A stretch of DNA of 64,000 nucleotides, from positions 25,925 to 89,924 of the forward strand of contig JAFXPO010000031.1 in NCBI GenBank assembly GCA_017527825.1, given 5' to 3'. A program made the position numbers and the translations under genes. The notes below the pieces were generated by a model. That model did not search any database, was not told the DNA's origin, and saw only the letters and a list, made by a program, of their open reading frames with translations. Below, piece after piece: positions 54,767 to 64,000 of the stretch (positions are counted from its first letter, which is position 1; each line of letters opens with the position of its first letter). The DNA is from Oscillospiraceae bacterium. GTDB lineage: Bacteria > Bacillota > Clostridia > Oscillospirales > Oscillospiraceae.

Positions 54767-56146
54767 ATGACGGTTTACGGCATAGACGTTCCCATCAAAA
54801 ACAAACCGGTACTCGACCCGGACTTCATCCCCATCGGCGCGTTCAACGCCGCGTTTCTCAAGACGGCGCACAAGCCCATCGGCATTGCCGTGGAGCGGGC
54901 GGACGGGCAGATGGCATCCGTGCACACCTATATTCACGGCACGCCGGAGCGGCGCGACGCCGACCGATATTATATTGAGCGGCTGGTCAAGACCCTGCTT
55001 TGGATGAAAGGCGGGTTCCGCGTCTATGTCAGCGGCGACGAGGACACGGTGGAGTACCTGCGTACCGTCTATTGCGCGAGAGGGCGGCAGGAGTTCGACC
55101 GGGACTTCATGGCAAATGTGTTTGAGCACCCCTTCGAGGTCGTGGCGGTTGGGGAGATTCCCGCCGCCAAGGACGCGCCGCAGCGCATCGGCGGGCACCT
55201 TGACGGCTGCCGCATCGGCTTCGACGCCGGAGGGAGCGACCGCAAGGTCAGCGCCGTGATCGACGGCGAGAGCGTGTACAGCGAGGAGGTCGTCTGGTTC
55301 CCCAAGACCAACGCCGATCCCGATTATCACTACGACGGCATCGTCGCGGCGCTCAGGAGCGCGGCGGAGCACCTGCCGCGCGTCGACGCGGTGGGCGTAT
55401 CCTCCGCGGGTGTGTATATCAACAACCGCACAATGAACGCGTCGCTGTTCCTGCAAGTGCCGAAAAACCTTTTTGACGCAAAGGTCAAGGATATTTATAT
55501 CCGAGCCATCACGGATACGTTCGGCGACGTGCCCTATGCCGTGGTCAACGACGGCGACGTGTCGGCGCTGGCGGGCATGATGAGTCTCGGCGAGACAAAC
55601 GTGCTGGGCATCGCCATGGGTACCAGCGAGGCGGTGGGCTATGTGGACGCGGAGGGGCGCGTCACGGGCTGGCTCAACGAACTTGCCTTTGTCCCCGTGG
55701 ACGCTTCGCCCGACGCCATGCGCGACGAGTGGAGCGGCGACATCGGCTGCGGCGTCAAGTACTTCTCGCAGGACAGCGTCATCAAGCTGGCGCCGCGATC
55801 GGGCATTGCGCTGAACGCGAGCCTGTCCCCCGCCGAAAAGCTCAAAACGGTACAGAAGCTCATGGAGGCGGACGACCCCGCCGCCGCGCAGGTCTATGAC
55901 AGCATCGGCACATACCTCGGTCACACGCTCGCGTACTATTACCAACTCTACGGCATGCGCCATGTGCTGCTGCTGGGCAGGGTCATGAGCGGCAAGGGCG
56001 GCGACCGCATCCTTGCCGAGGCGCAGCGGGTACTGCGCGACGAGTACCCCGCTGTGGCGGACAAGTTCATCCCCGCGCTGCCGGACGAGAAGTTCCGCCG
56101 CGTGGGACAGTCGGCGGCGGCGGCAAGCCTGCCCGCCCTGAAGTGA
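54767..56146 (+). CDS. ROK-like sugar kinase homologue with a long N-terminal extension
   Basis: 459 residues, well above the ~300 of ordinary ROK kinases. Residues ~1-145 are an extension of no recognised family. From ~148 the actin-like ATPase motifs appear: phosphate-1 GFDAGGSDRKVSAVI, adenosine-side GVSSAGVY, VVNDGDVSAL and GIAMGTSEAVGYV. The zinc motif CxCGxxGCxE that defines most ROK kinases is missing; the corresponding segment is DIGCGVKYFSQ. By position before nagA and nagB and opposite the epimerase, it is the only candidate for GlcNAc (or ManNAc) kinase in the route. Activity unproven. RBS AAGGAGGT. Confidence 0.75.
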   Translation: MTVYGIDVPIKNKPVLDPDFIPIGAFNAAFLKTAHKPIGIAVERADGQMASVHTYIHGTPERRDADRYYIERLVKTLLWMKGGFRVYVSGDEDTVEYLRTVYCARGRQEFDRDFMANVFEHPFEVVAVGEIPAAKDAPQRIGGHLDGCRIGFDAGGSDRKVSAVIDGESVYSEEVVWFPKTNADPDYHYDGIVAALRSAAEHLPRVDAVGVSSAGVYINNRTMNASLFLQVPKNLFDAKVKDIYIRAITDTFGDVPYAVVNDGDVSALAGMMSLGETNVLGIAMGTSEAVGYVDAEGRVTGWLNELAFVPVDASPDAMRDEWSGDIGCGVKYFSQDSVIKLAPRSGIALNASLSPAEKLKTVQKLMEADDPAAAQVYDSIGTYLGHTLAYYYQLYGMRHVLLLGRVMSGKGGDRILAEAQRVLRDEYPAVADKFIPALPDEKFRRVGQSAAAASLPALK

Positions 56147-56156
56147 GGATACGCCG

Positions 56157-57290
56157 ATGAAAATATCGAACGCAAAGGTATTTGTCAACGGAGCGTTTCT
56201 GGACGGCGGCATCGAGTTCGGCGCGAAGATCACCGCCGTCGGCGCCGCTGTGGACGGCGGGATCGACGCGGGGAGCTGCTATCTCATCCCCGGTCTCGTT
56301 GACATTCACACCCACGCCGCCATGGGCGAGGACGCCAGCGACGGCGTCCCGGAGGGCATGCCGAAAATGGCGCGGCACTATGCGTCCAAGGGCGTCACCA
56401 GCTGGTGTCCCACTACAATGACGCTCAAGGAGCCAGAGCTGACGCGCGCGATGCACGTCATCCGCGATTTTGTCCGCCCTGCCGACGGTGCGAGGGTGGC
56501 GGGTGTCAACCTCGAAGGTCCCTTCGTCAGCTACGAAAAACGCGGGGCGCAGAACGCCGACAACATCCACGCCCCCGACGCGGCGATGTTCCACCGGCTC
56601 AATGAGGCAAGCGGCGGCATTGTGCGTCTCATCACCATTGCCCCGGAGGAACCGGGCGCCATCGACGCGATTCGTGAGATCAGCAAGGTCTGCACGGTGT
56701 CCCTCGGTCACACCACCGCCGACTATGACACGGCGATGGCGGCGTATGAAGCGGGGGCGCGTCACGCGACGCACCTGTTCAACGCCATGCCGCCCCTCGC
56801 CCACCGCGCACCGGGCGTCATCGCCGCGGCGAGCGACGCGGGCGCGACGGTGGAGCTGATTCCCGACGGGCTGCATGTTCATCCCGCGGTGGTGCGCCTG
56901 ACACACCGGCTGTTCGGGGACAAGCTGGCGCTGATCTCCGACTCCCTGCGCTGCACGGGAATGCCGGACGGCGATTATCCCTTCGGCGGGCAGATGATCA
57001 CCCTGCGCGGCGGCAAGGCAACCATGAAGGACTCCGACACTCTGGCGGGCAGCGTCATCCATCTCTTCGACGGCATGCGCCGCGCAATGGACTTCGGCAT
57101 CCCGCCTGAGGCGGCGATCACCGCCGCCACGCTGACCCCCGCGCGGGCAATTGGCTGTGACGACACCATCGGTTCGCTGGAACCGGGCAAATACGCCGAT
57201 TTCGTTTTGTTGAATCGGGACTATGATATACGTGCCGTATTCATCGACGGCAAACAAATCGTGGGACAGGCATTGGAAGAAAGGAGCTGA
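56157..57290 (+). CDS. nagA: N-acetylglucosamine-6-phosphate deacetylase
   Basis: 377 residues, amidohydrolase fold. Metal-site motifs: HTHAAMGED (residues ~50), LEGPFVS, SLGHTTADYDTA, HLFNAMPPL and the catalytic Asp in ISDSLRCTGMPDG. It removes acetate from GlcNAc-6-P, giving glucosamine-6-P for NagB. It starts ten bases after the ROK-like gene and ends four bases before nagB's ATG, all in one operon. Confidence 0.94.
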   Translation: MKISNAKVFVNGAFLDGGIEFGAKITAVGAAVDGGIDAGSCYLIPGLVDIHTHAAMGEDASDGVPEGMPKMARHYASKGVTSWCPTTMTLKEPELTRAMHVIRDFVRPADGARVAGVNLEGPFVSYEKRGAQNADNIHAPDAAMFHRLNEASGGIVRLITIAPEEPGAIDAIREISKVCTVSLGHTTADYDTAMAAYEAGARHATHLFNAMPPLAHRAPGVIAAASDAGATVELIPDGLHVHPAVVRLTHRLFGDKLALISDSLRCTGMPDGDYPFGGQMITLRGGKATMKDSDTLAGSVIHLFDGMRRAMDFGIPPEAAITAATLTPARAIGCDDTIGSLEPGKYADFVLLNRDYDIRAVFIDGKQIVGQALEERS

Positions 57291-57294
57291 TTTC

Positions 57295-58020
57295 ATGGAA
57301 ATCATCAGAGCAAGGGACTACGACCACATGAGCCGGCAGGCGGCGAACATCCTTTCCGCGCAGGTCATTCTTCACCCGGACAGCGTGCTGGGGCTTGCCA
57401 CAGGTTCCAGCCCCATCGGAACCTATCGGCAGCTGATCAAGTGGTATGAAAAGGGCGACATTGACTTCCGCCGCGTGCGGACGGTGAATCTGGACGAGTA
57501 TGTAGGGCTTGCCGCAGACCACCCGCAGAGCTACGCTCACTTCATGCGCGTGAACTTCTTTGACCACATCAACATCGACCTGAAGAACACCAACATCCCG
57601 GACGGCACGAACGCGGACGACGAGGAGGAATGCGCCCGCTATAACGCGGTGATCCGCAAGCTCGGCGGGGTCAATCTCCAACTGCTCGGCATCGGTCCCA
57701 ATGGGCATATAGGTTTCAACGAGCCGGGGGATTGCTTCGTCAAGGGCACCCACAAGGTCGAACTGACGGATGCCACCATCCACGCCAACAAGCGGTTTTT
57801 CGACAGCGTCGACGACGTGCCCCGCTACGCCTACAGCATGGGCATTCTCGACATCATGCAGGCGGAGCGCGTGGTGATGGTTGCCAGCGGCGAGAACAAG
57901 GCGGACGCGGTGCGCGACGCCTTCTTCGGTCCCGTGACGCCCCGCGTCCCCGCGTCCATTTTGCAGCTGCACAAGAACTTCACCCTCGTTGCCGATGAGG
58001 CGGCTCTCTCCAAATGCTGA
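57295..58020 (+). CDS. nagB: Glucosamine-6-phosphate deaminase
   Basis: 241 residues. Motifs: LGLATGSSPIGTY (substrate loop), VNLDEYVGL, the catalytic GIGPNGHIGFNEPG and FDSVDDVPRYAYSMGI. Converts GlcN-6-P to fructose-6-P and ammonia. It is the last gene of the operon; RBS GAAAGGAGC. The protein is slightly shorter than E. coli NagB (266), missing the allosteric C-terminal tail, as in most Gram-positive forms. Confidence 0.96.
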   Translation: MEIIRARDYDHMSRQAANILSAQVILHPDSVLGLATGSSPIGTYRQLIKWYEKGDIDFRRVRTVNLDEYVGLAADHPQSYAHFMRVNFFDHINIDLKNTNIPDGTNADDEEECARYNAVIRKLGGVNLQLLGIGPNGHIGFNEPGDCFVKGTHKVELTDATIHANKRFFDSVDDVPRYAYSMGILDIMQAERVVMVASGENKADAVRDAFFGPVTPRVPASILQLHKNFTLVADEAALSKC

Positions 58021-58074
58021 AAACTTCTTGTTTTCATTGCGGAATCGTATGAATACGTTCCGCTGAGCGCGGAA

Positions 58075-58133
58075 ACAAAACACAGCGCCCCATTCGCCGG
58101 ACAGCAAGCCTGCTGTCAGCGAATGGGGCGCTG
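58075..58133 (-). terminator. Two-tier intrinsic terminator of the Big_2 giant gene
   Basis: Outer stem CAGCGCCCCATTCGC / GCGAATGGGGCGCTG (58083-58097, 58119-58133), inner stem ACAGCA / TGCTGT, T-rich tract on the minus strand (58082-58075). It may also end the convergent nagB transcript. Confidence 0.9.
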
Positions 58134-58149
58134 CTTTGCGCGGATTGGA

Positions 58150-61100
58150 TTATTGAGCGGAGGGAACCGTCAGTTCCACGCTGGCGCCCGCCGGGGTGAA
58201 GGCGCCGCGCGAGGACGTGTGGAAGATTTTCCAGAGACCGGGCGCGAGCCGCAGCGAGGCGGCTTCAGCAAGCTCCAGCATCCGAACCTCCGCCATTCTC
58301 CCGCTCTCGTAGCGGGCGAGAACCAGGCAAACGGGCGCGCCGTTCGGCTGGAGACGCAAGGACGAGCCGCTCAGGCTGTAGTCAAATGCCGGGGAGGGCG
58401 GCTCGGCGGGCGCGTCCTGCGCCGCGAGGAACCGGCGGGCTGCCTCCTCACCGAGAAGCTCCACCGCGCTGAAGGTGCTCTGCTGCCACGATACCGTGTA
58501 AAGCCCATTGCCGTCCGGGCCGCTGCACAGCGGCGTGATGTACTCGATCTCATCGCCGTGACGGTGGACGATCAGCGTAGGACGGAACGCGGTCTTGACC
58601 TCGATGGTGATGGCGTCGGGCAGCGAGCTGAGGACGCCGCTGGCGATCAAATCATCGGTCTCCGAATCGGTGACGGTGTACCGCGGCTCGATGTCGAGCG
58701 TAACGGTGTTGTAACCGGCGAGCGTGTCGGCGGTCTGGCTCACCGGCACGAGGTTGACCTCAACGGACACAGTGGTGCCGGCTTGAATCAGGTCGCCGGC
58801 GGCTGCCTTGGCGGCGGAGACGGCAGCCTCCACGCCGCTGATGTTGGCGTTGGCGAGGCTCACCTCCGACACGGCGGTGTTCTCCTCCGCCACCAGTGTC
58901 GTCGCGACGCTGACGGAGGCGGGCAGTGAGACGATGCCGCTGCGGTCGAGTGTGTAGGTGCCGATTGCGACGCCGTTGAGCTTTGCCGTGACAGCGCTGT
59001 CCGCGATGACGGTGCTCAGACCGCTGATGACGCCGCTTGCGGGGGTGAGGATCAGCTTATCGTCCAGCCGATAACCGTCCGCGTCACCGTTGACGTAACC
59101 AGCGACGCGAATCACGCGGTTTGCCTGATCGATGGAGGCGGTCAGCGCGCAGCCGGCGTCCAGCTTGCCGCGGTCGACGGTCGCCGATGTGATTGGCTCG
59201 TAGACGGAGAATACGGTGACTTCGCCGCTGCTGGCTTCATAGCGCGCGTCCTCGCTCTTGCTCCAGGAGACGGTATATACGCCATTGCTCAGGACGGAAA
59301 GCGTGTAAGCTTTGCCGGTACCGTCCAAGGCGCCCTCTGTGCGGGTGACACCGTCGGAGCTCCACGCGAGGGATACGCCCTCCGCCCAGGGCGAGAAGGT
59401 TACCTCCGCGGAGCCGCCGTTGTCAGGCGTAAGGATTATGGAGGTGGTGTCGGCGGAGATCGTCGCCTTGCGGACGGTGACGAGACAGGACTTGCTGACG
59501 GACACGTCCCCGGTTGTGGCGGTGACGGTGACGGTCGCGGAGCCGGCGCCGACAGCGGCAACGCTGCCGCCGCTGTCCACCGTGACAACGGACGGGTCGC
59601 TGCTCTCCCAGACGAGGGAGGCGCTGCCGCCCACCGTATCCGCGCTCAGCGCGGCGACGGGATCGGTAACCAGCCGGAGCGTCAGGCTCGTCACCGCACT
59701 GCCGTCCTTTCGGATCGTAACACCGGTCACCGGCTCGTATACGGTGACAGTGCAGGAACGCGACACGCCGCTGCCATCCGCCGCCGTGGCGGTGACGGTG
59801 GCGCTGCCCGCGGCAAGCGCGGTGACCACGCCGCTGTCGCTGACGCTGACGGCGGCGCCGCTGACCGACCAGAGGATGTTGGCGTTCGTGGGCTCGCCCG
59901 TGAGCGTTCCGGTCAGAACCGCTGTGCTGCCGACGCTCAGGGAGAGCGTCGCGGAGTCGAGCGTGACGCCGGTGGCAAGCCGCCGGACATTTACGGTGCG
60001 GGAGTCGAAGTACCCGCCATCCGCCGTGGTGACGACGACCGCGGCGGTGCCGGGGGCAATCGGCGTGATGACGCCTGCGGGGCTGACCGTTGCGACGGCG
60101 GGATTGGTGCTGCTCCAAATGACCGTGCGGTTCGTCGCCTCGGCGGGCGCAACCGTGGCATGCAGCACAGCGGTGTCGCCCATGGTCAGAAGAACAGGCT
60201 CCGCGGCTTCGTCAATGCTCACGCCGGAGACGTCCTGTGTGACGCTGACGGTGCAAGCTGCCGTTTTGCCGCCGTCCGCCGTGGTGACGGTGACGGTGGC
60301 GGTGCCGGGCGCGACGGCGGTGACGAGACCGCTTTCGTCCACAGCAGCGACGCCTGTGTCGCTGCTCGCCCAGGCGACGGCGGGATTGCTTGCGTTGGCG
60401 GGGAAGATCGTCGCGGTGAGCGCCGCACGCTCGCCCGCCTTGAGCGTCAGCGCGGCGGGAAGCTCGACGCCGGTCACGCGCTGCGTGACGGTGACGGTGC
60501 AGGACGCGGTCTTCTTTCCGTCCGCGCTGCTTACGGTGACGACGGCAGTTCCGGCGCCCAGCGCGGTGACTGCTCCGTCCGCGACGGTGACGACGGTTTC
60601 GTTGCTGCTGTGCCAGCGCAGCGTCTGATCCGTTGCGTCCGCGTTGACTGCGGCGCTCAGCAGACCGCTCTCGCCTTGCTCCAGCGACAGCGTCGCGGGC
60701 GTAAGCGTCAGCTCGCTGACCGCTACCGGCATGACCGTGACGAGACAGACGGCGCTCTTGCCGCTGCCATCCGCCGCCGTGGCGGTGATGAGCGCCGTGC
60801 CGACCTTGACAGCGGTCACCGTTCCGTTTTCCACGGTGGCGACGGCGCTGTCACTGCTAGACCAGGTAAGCGCCCGGTTGTCGGCGTTCAAGGGCAGGAC
60901 CGTTGCGTTCAGGGACTCGGAACCGCCGGGAATCAGGATAAGGGATGCGTTGATGGCAACGCTGCTGACCGCGATCGGCGCGACGGTGACGGCGCAGGTC
61001 GTGCTGTGACCGTTCGCGGACGCAGTGATGGTGGCGGTTCCGACACCCACAGCGGTGACGAGACCGCTGCTGTCCACCGTGGCGACGGCGTCGGCGCTGC

Positions 61101-64000
61101 TTGACCAGACCACCGTCTTGTCCTCCGCGTCAGCGGGAAGCACGGTGGCGGTGAGCTGCTTCTGCGCGCCTCTTGTCAGCGTCAGCGCGGCGCTGTCCAG
61201 CAGAACGCCGGTGGCAGGATTTGTAACGGTGACGGCGCAGGTTTTCGACTCCGCGCCCTCGCAGGAAACGGTGATCTCCGCTGTGCCCGCCCTGAGCGCG
61301 TAGACCGTAACGGTGCTGACGCCGTTGACCGTGGACGCCGCGCTGAGCTGCGCGACGCTGCCATCGTCGATCTGCCACACCACGCTGCCGGTGGCGTTCG
61401 CGGGAGTGACGGTGGCGGTCAGCACGGCGGTTCGAACCGCGGTGCTGAGGTTTAGCGCCGCGGAGGAAAGTGAAATACGTTCTGCGGGCTGCACCACGCG
61501 AATCGCGCGGCTTGCCTGCTTGAGCGCGTCGGCAGCAGACGTTGCGGTAATAATAGCGCTGCCCGGCGCGACCGCGGTGACGACGCCTCCCGTGACCGTG
61601 GCGACGGCGGGATTGCTGCTGCTCCACGCGACGCGATCATCCACCTCACCAGCAGGGTTGACGGTGGCGGTTAGCGAGTGGGTGTCCCCGGCGTTCAGCG
61701 TGAGAATACCCTCCTCGCCGCTGAGCGCAACACCTGTGACGGGGGCGTACACCGTGACGTCGCAGCTTGCGCTTCTGCCGCCTGCGGTGGCGGTGACGGC
61801 AGCGGTACCGCTGTCTAGCGCGGTGAGGGTTCCGTTGACCACCTTGATAACGCTCTCGTCGCTGCTGGACCAGGCGACGGCTTTATCCGTGGCGTTGGCA
61901 GGGGCGACAACGGCGCTGAGCGTGCGCGTGTCGCCAATGAGCAGCGTCAGCGCGGCGAGATCCAACGCGACGCCGCTGACCGGGACGGCGCTGACGGTAA
62001 CAGCGCAGCTTGCGCGCTTGTCCTGATCCTCTGTAGCGACGGTGATGTGCGCAGTGCCGACCGCGTGCGCGGTGATCCTGCCCGCAGCGTCCACGCTCGC
62101 GACGCCGGAAGCGTCGCTGCTCCAACGAAGGTGCTGATTGGTTGCGCCTTCGGGAGCGACAGCGGCGGTGAGTACCGTGCTCTCGCCAACGTTCAGAGAC
62201 AGCGCGTCTCGATCCAGCGAGACGCCGGTGACCTTCTGCCAGACCCGCACAACGCAGGTGGCGGAGCGTCCCTGATCGCGGCTGAGTACCGTGACGGCGG
62301 CGGTACCCGCGCCGACAGCGGTCACGTTGCCGCTGCTGTCCACAACAGCGACGGCGGGATTGCTGCTTGCCCAGGACACCACGGTGTCGTCCGGCGCGAC
62401 GCCCGCCGTGTCAGAGGACAGTGTGGCGGTCAGCGGCGCGGTCTCGCCGGGATTCAGCTCCAGCGAAGTCTGATCCAGGCTGACACTTGCGACGGGCGTT
62501 GCGCGAACGATGACGGAGCAAACCGCGTACACCGCGCTGTTACTCGCGGCGCGGGCCGTGATGACCGCACTGCCGGCGGTCTTGAGCGTGAGCGCGGCGG
62601 TGCCGCCGCCGTTGTCGGTCACGGTCGCGACGCTCTCGTTGCTGCTCGACCAGAGGACAGTTTTGTTGCTGGCGCCCTCCGGCAGCAGCGACGCGGTAAG
62701 AGTCGGCGTCAGCTTTTCCGTTTCGCGGAGGTAAACGTCTATGGTGCCGCGTGAGAGGGTGAGGTTTTCGACCGGCTTAGGCTCCACGGTGACGTAACAG
62801 ACGTCGGTGAACCCGCCGTCCGACGTGGTGGCGATGATCTCCGCTTCGCCGACGCTGACCGCGGTCACGACGCCGGTGGCGGGGTCAATCGTGGCATGGG
62901 CGCTGTTGCTGCTCCATGTAACCGCCTTGTTCGCCGCTGAAACAGGCGTAACGACAGCGGTCAGCGCGTCAGAACTGTCTCCCGCCTGCAAGGTCAGGCG
63001 CTTCGGCGAGACGCTTACCCCTGTGACCGAAATCTCATTGACGGTGACACGGCACACAGCGGACTTGCCGCTGCCGTCCATCGCCGCGACGGTGATGTCT
63101 GTCGAACCGACACCGACCGCGCTGACGATGCCGCCGTTGACCGTCGCGATGCTCTCGTCATCGGAGGACCATACCATCGTCGGCGTGACGGGGGCTGCCG
63201 CCGCCGTTAGCTGCGCCGTCTGCCCCTTTTCCAGCGCAAGCGTGTTTTGGTTTAGCGTGATTTCTTTGACCAGCGCAAGAACGGTGACGGTGCAGCGGGC
63301 AGCTTTCCCGTTGGGCGCGGCGGCGGTAATGACCGCCTTGCCCGTGCCTTTTGCGGTAAGGGTCACCGTGCCGGTTTTGACACCGTCTTCGGTTGTGTAC
63401 TGCGCTGCGCCCATTGTAACGGCATCAGGATTTCCATTGCTCCACGCGATAGTGTCCTGTGTGTCGACAGGCGTGACCGCAAGCGACAAAGTGGTCTGCG
63501 CGGGATATGCCTCATTGCCGTTCAGATAAACGGTGAGTTCGTTGCTCATGGTCAGCGTGTGAATCTGATAGTCCGTGACCGTGACCGCGCAGGTTGCTTT
63601 GATGCTGCCGCAGGTAACGGTGATGGTGGCGGTTCCCTCGGCAACCGCGGCAACCACGCCGTTTGCGTCGACTGTAGCGACGCTCTCATTGCTGCTCGAC
63701 CACACCAGCGCGTCCGTGGAATCTGCGGGATTCACCGTCGCGGTGAGCGTGGCGGTGGCGGCTACGCTGTCGCTGTGCAGCGCCAGCGCAAGCGACGTTT
63801 CGCTCAGCGAAATGCTGCCGGCGGTCTGCTCCACGGTGACGGTGCAAACCCGCGTGATTTCGCCGATGCGCGCGGTGACCGTCGTGCTGCCGGCTTTCCT
63901 GCCTTCCAGCGTAACCGTGGTCTTGCCGCTTACCTTGTCGATTGCCGTGCTGCCGACGACCGCGACGGTATCGGGATCGCTGCTGACCCAGCTCACGTTC
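58150..64000 (-). CDS. Giant Big_2 (bacterial Ig-like) repeat surface protein, N-terminus outside the window
   Basis: At least 1949 residues visible, and the frame is open at the window edge. There are 17 complete Big_2 repeats of ~80 residues plus the end of an earlier one, each with V-T-G-V-x-L, L-x-x-G, W-S-S-x-N/D-x-x-V-A-T-V, G-T-A-x-I-T-V and C-x-V-T-V-type lines. The last ~560 residues differ: two beta-type domains with [17 protein letters not shown] and a Val/Ser-rich region, then the module shared by three other secreted proteins here ([20 protein letters not shown]). No LPxTG, SLH or membrane anchor. Big_2 arrays act as rigid stalks of adhesins. The repeat DNA is GC-rich and similar between copies, so recombination is possible. 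Confidence 0.88.
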   Translation of the reverse strand, partial: NVSWVSSDPDTVAVVGSTAIDKVSGKTTVTLEGRKAGSTTVTARIGEITRVCTVTVEQTAGSISLSETSLALALHSDSVAATATLTATVNPADSTDALVWSSSNESVATVDANGVVAAVAEGTATITVTCGSIKATCAVTVTDYQIHTLTMSNELTVYLNGNEAYPAQTTLSLAVTPVDTQDTIAWSNGNPDAVTMGAAQYTTEDGVKTGTVTLTAKGTGKAVITAAAPNGKAARCTVTVLALVKEITLNQNTLALEKGQTAQLTAAAAPVTPTMVWSSDDESIATVNGGIVSAVGVGSTDITVAAMDGSGKSAVCRVTVNEISVTGVSVSPKRLTLQAGDSSDALTAVVTPVSAANKAVTWSSNSAHATIDPATGVVTAVSVGEAEIIATTSDGGFTDVCYVTVEPKPVENLTLSRGTIDVYLRETEKLTPTLTASLLPEGASNKTVLWSSSNESVATVTDNGGGTAALTLKTAGSAVITARAASNSAVYAVCSVIVRATPVASVSLDQTSLELNPGETAPLTATLSSDTAGVAPDDTVVSWASSNPAVAVVDSSGNVTAVGAGTAAVTVLSRDQGRSATCVVRVWQKVTGVSLDRDALSLNVGESTVLTAAVAPEGATNQHLRWSSDASGVASVDAAGRITAHAVGTAHITVATEDQDKRASCAVTVSAVPVSGVALDLAALTLLIGDTRTLSAVVAPANATDKAVAWSSSDESVIKVVNGTLTALDSGTAAVTATAGGRSASCDVTVYAPVTGVALSGEEGILTLNAGDTHSLTATVNPAGEVDDRVAWSSSNPAVATVTGGVVTAVAPGSAIITATSAADALKQASRAIRVVQPAERISLSSAALNLSTAVRTAVLTATVTPANATGSVVWQIDDGSVAQLSAASTVNGVSTVTVYALRAGTAEITVSCEGAESKTCAVTVTNPATGVLLDSAALTLTRGAQKQLTATVLPADAEDKTVVWSSSADAVATVDSSGLVTAVGVGTATITASANGHSTTCAVTVAPIAVSSVAINASLILIPGGSESLNATVLPLNADNRALTWSSSDSAVATVENGTVTAVKVGTALITATAADGSGKSAVCLVTVMPVAVSELTLTPATLSLEQGESGLLSAAVNADATDQTLRWHSSNETVVTVADGAVTALGAGTAVVTVSSADGKKTASCTVTVTQRVTGVELPAALTLKAGERAALTATIFPANASNPAVAWASSDTGVAAVDESGLVTAVAPGTATVTVTTADGGKTAACTVSVTQDVSGVSIDEAAEPVLLTMGDTAVLHATVAPAEATNRTVIWSSTNPAVATVSPAGVITPIAPGTAAVVVTTADGGYFDSRTVNVRRLATGVTLDSATLSLSVGSTAVLTGTLTGEPTNANILWSVSGAAVSVSDSGVVTALAAGSATVTATAADGSGVSRSCTVTVYEPVTGVTIRKDGSAVTSLTLRLVTDPVAALSADTVGGSASLVWESSDPSVVTVDSGGSVAAVGAGSATVTVTATTGDVSVSKSCLVTVRKATISADTTSIILTPDNGGSAEVTFSPWAEGVSLAWSSDGVTRTEGALDGTGKAYTLSVLSNGVYTVSWSKSEDARYEASSGEVTVFSVYEPITSATVDRGKLDAGCALTASIDQANRVIRVAGYVNGDADGYRLDDKLILTPASGVISGLSTVIADSAVTAKLNGVAIGTYTLDRSGIVSLPASVSVATTLVAEENTAVSEVSLANANISGVEAAVSAAKAAAGDLIQAGTTVSVEVNLVPVSQTADTLAGYNTVTLDIEPRYTVTDSETDDLIASGVLSSLPDAITIEVKTAFRPTLIVHRHGDEIEYITPLCSGPDGNGLYTVSWQQSTFSAVELLGEEAARRFLAAQDAPAEPPSPAFDYSLSGSSLRLQPNGAPVCLVLARYESGRMAEVRMLELAEAASLRLAPGLWKIFHTSSRGAFTPAGASVELTVPSAQ

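Noticed and set aside
1..64000. tRNA or rRNA genes, prophage, insertion sequences or integrons
   Set aside because: No cloverleaf, rRNA core, transposase, integrase or terminal repeat was recognised on either strand.

Overview
The window reads as chromosomal DNA from a GC-rich, anaerobic, Gram-positive member of the Clostridia, most like the Oscillospiraceae (inference). The reasons are a complete [FeFe]-hydrogenase maturation set, ECF-type vitamin S-components, an S-layer-homology protein, Ala/Leu-rich lipoprotein signal peptides ending in LAAC or LTAC, very large secreted repeat proteins, a TPP riboswitch before thiT, and strong AGGAGG ribosome binding sites. Most genes have a readable sigma-A promoter, usually with a 17-bp spacer. 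No rRNA, tRNA, CRISPR array, phage or IS element was seen.

Layout. 1-6.6 kb: tail of a TctA-type transporter, an Ldh2-family dehydrogenase, an RpiR regulator, an AbrB-type membrane protein, a KimA/YdaO-like permease and a CcdA-TlpA redox fusion. 6.7-10 kb: a secreted surface protein and an O-antigen-ligase-like membrane protein. 10-15 kb: oligoendopeptidase F, a DUF4956/metallo-beta-lactamase-fold lipoprotein pair, TPP riboswitch-thiT and a HIT protein. 15-19 kb: S-layer-like protein with a long leader, and a VWA protein. 19-23.5 kb: a CoA-acylating aldehyde dehydrogenase divergent from a LysR regulator, an HMG-CoA-lyase-like enzyme and a stand-alone CBS-DRTGG-CBS protein. 23.6-25.5 kb: split transketolase. 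25.5-29.6 kb: TM1266-hydE-hydG-hydF behind a leader RNA that looks like a transcription-attenuating switch. 29.7-32.7 kb: an XRE-receiver fusion, a LytS-type kinase and an ECF S-component. 32.7-38.3 kb: N-acetylneuraminate lyase, YhcH, a carbohydrate ABC transporter and a divergent SGNH esterase. 38.5-51 kb: a Ca2+/Na+ antiporter, a 3067-residue secreted protein and a secreted papain-like protease. 51-52.7 kb: proC and an rlmA-like gene. 52.7-58 kb: DUF624, N-acylglucosamine 2-epimerase, a ROK-like protein, nagA and nagB. 58.1 kb to the end: the C-terminal part of a giant Big_2 (Ig-like) surface protein.

How the parts fit. The two amino-sugar loci together spell a route from sialic acid to fructose-6-phosphate: import (ABC), optional de-O-acetylation (SGNH), anomer or ring handling (YhcH), cleavage to ManNAc (NanA), epimerisation to GlcNAc (AGE), phosphorylation (ROK-like), deacetylation (NagA) and deamination (NagB). 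The four secreted proteins share a similar C-terminal module of roughly 65-80 residues, suggesting a common surface-targeting or assembly role. The most interesting candidate for something new is the leader upstream of the hydEGF operon, where the 3' arm of a strong hairpin is complementary to the 5' arm of an intrinsic terminator.
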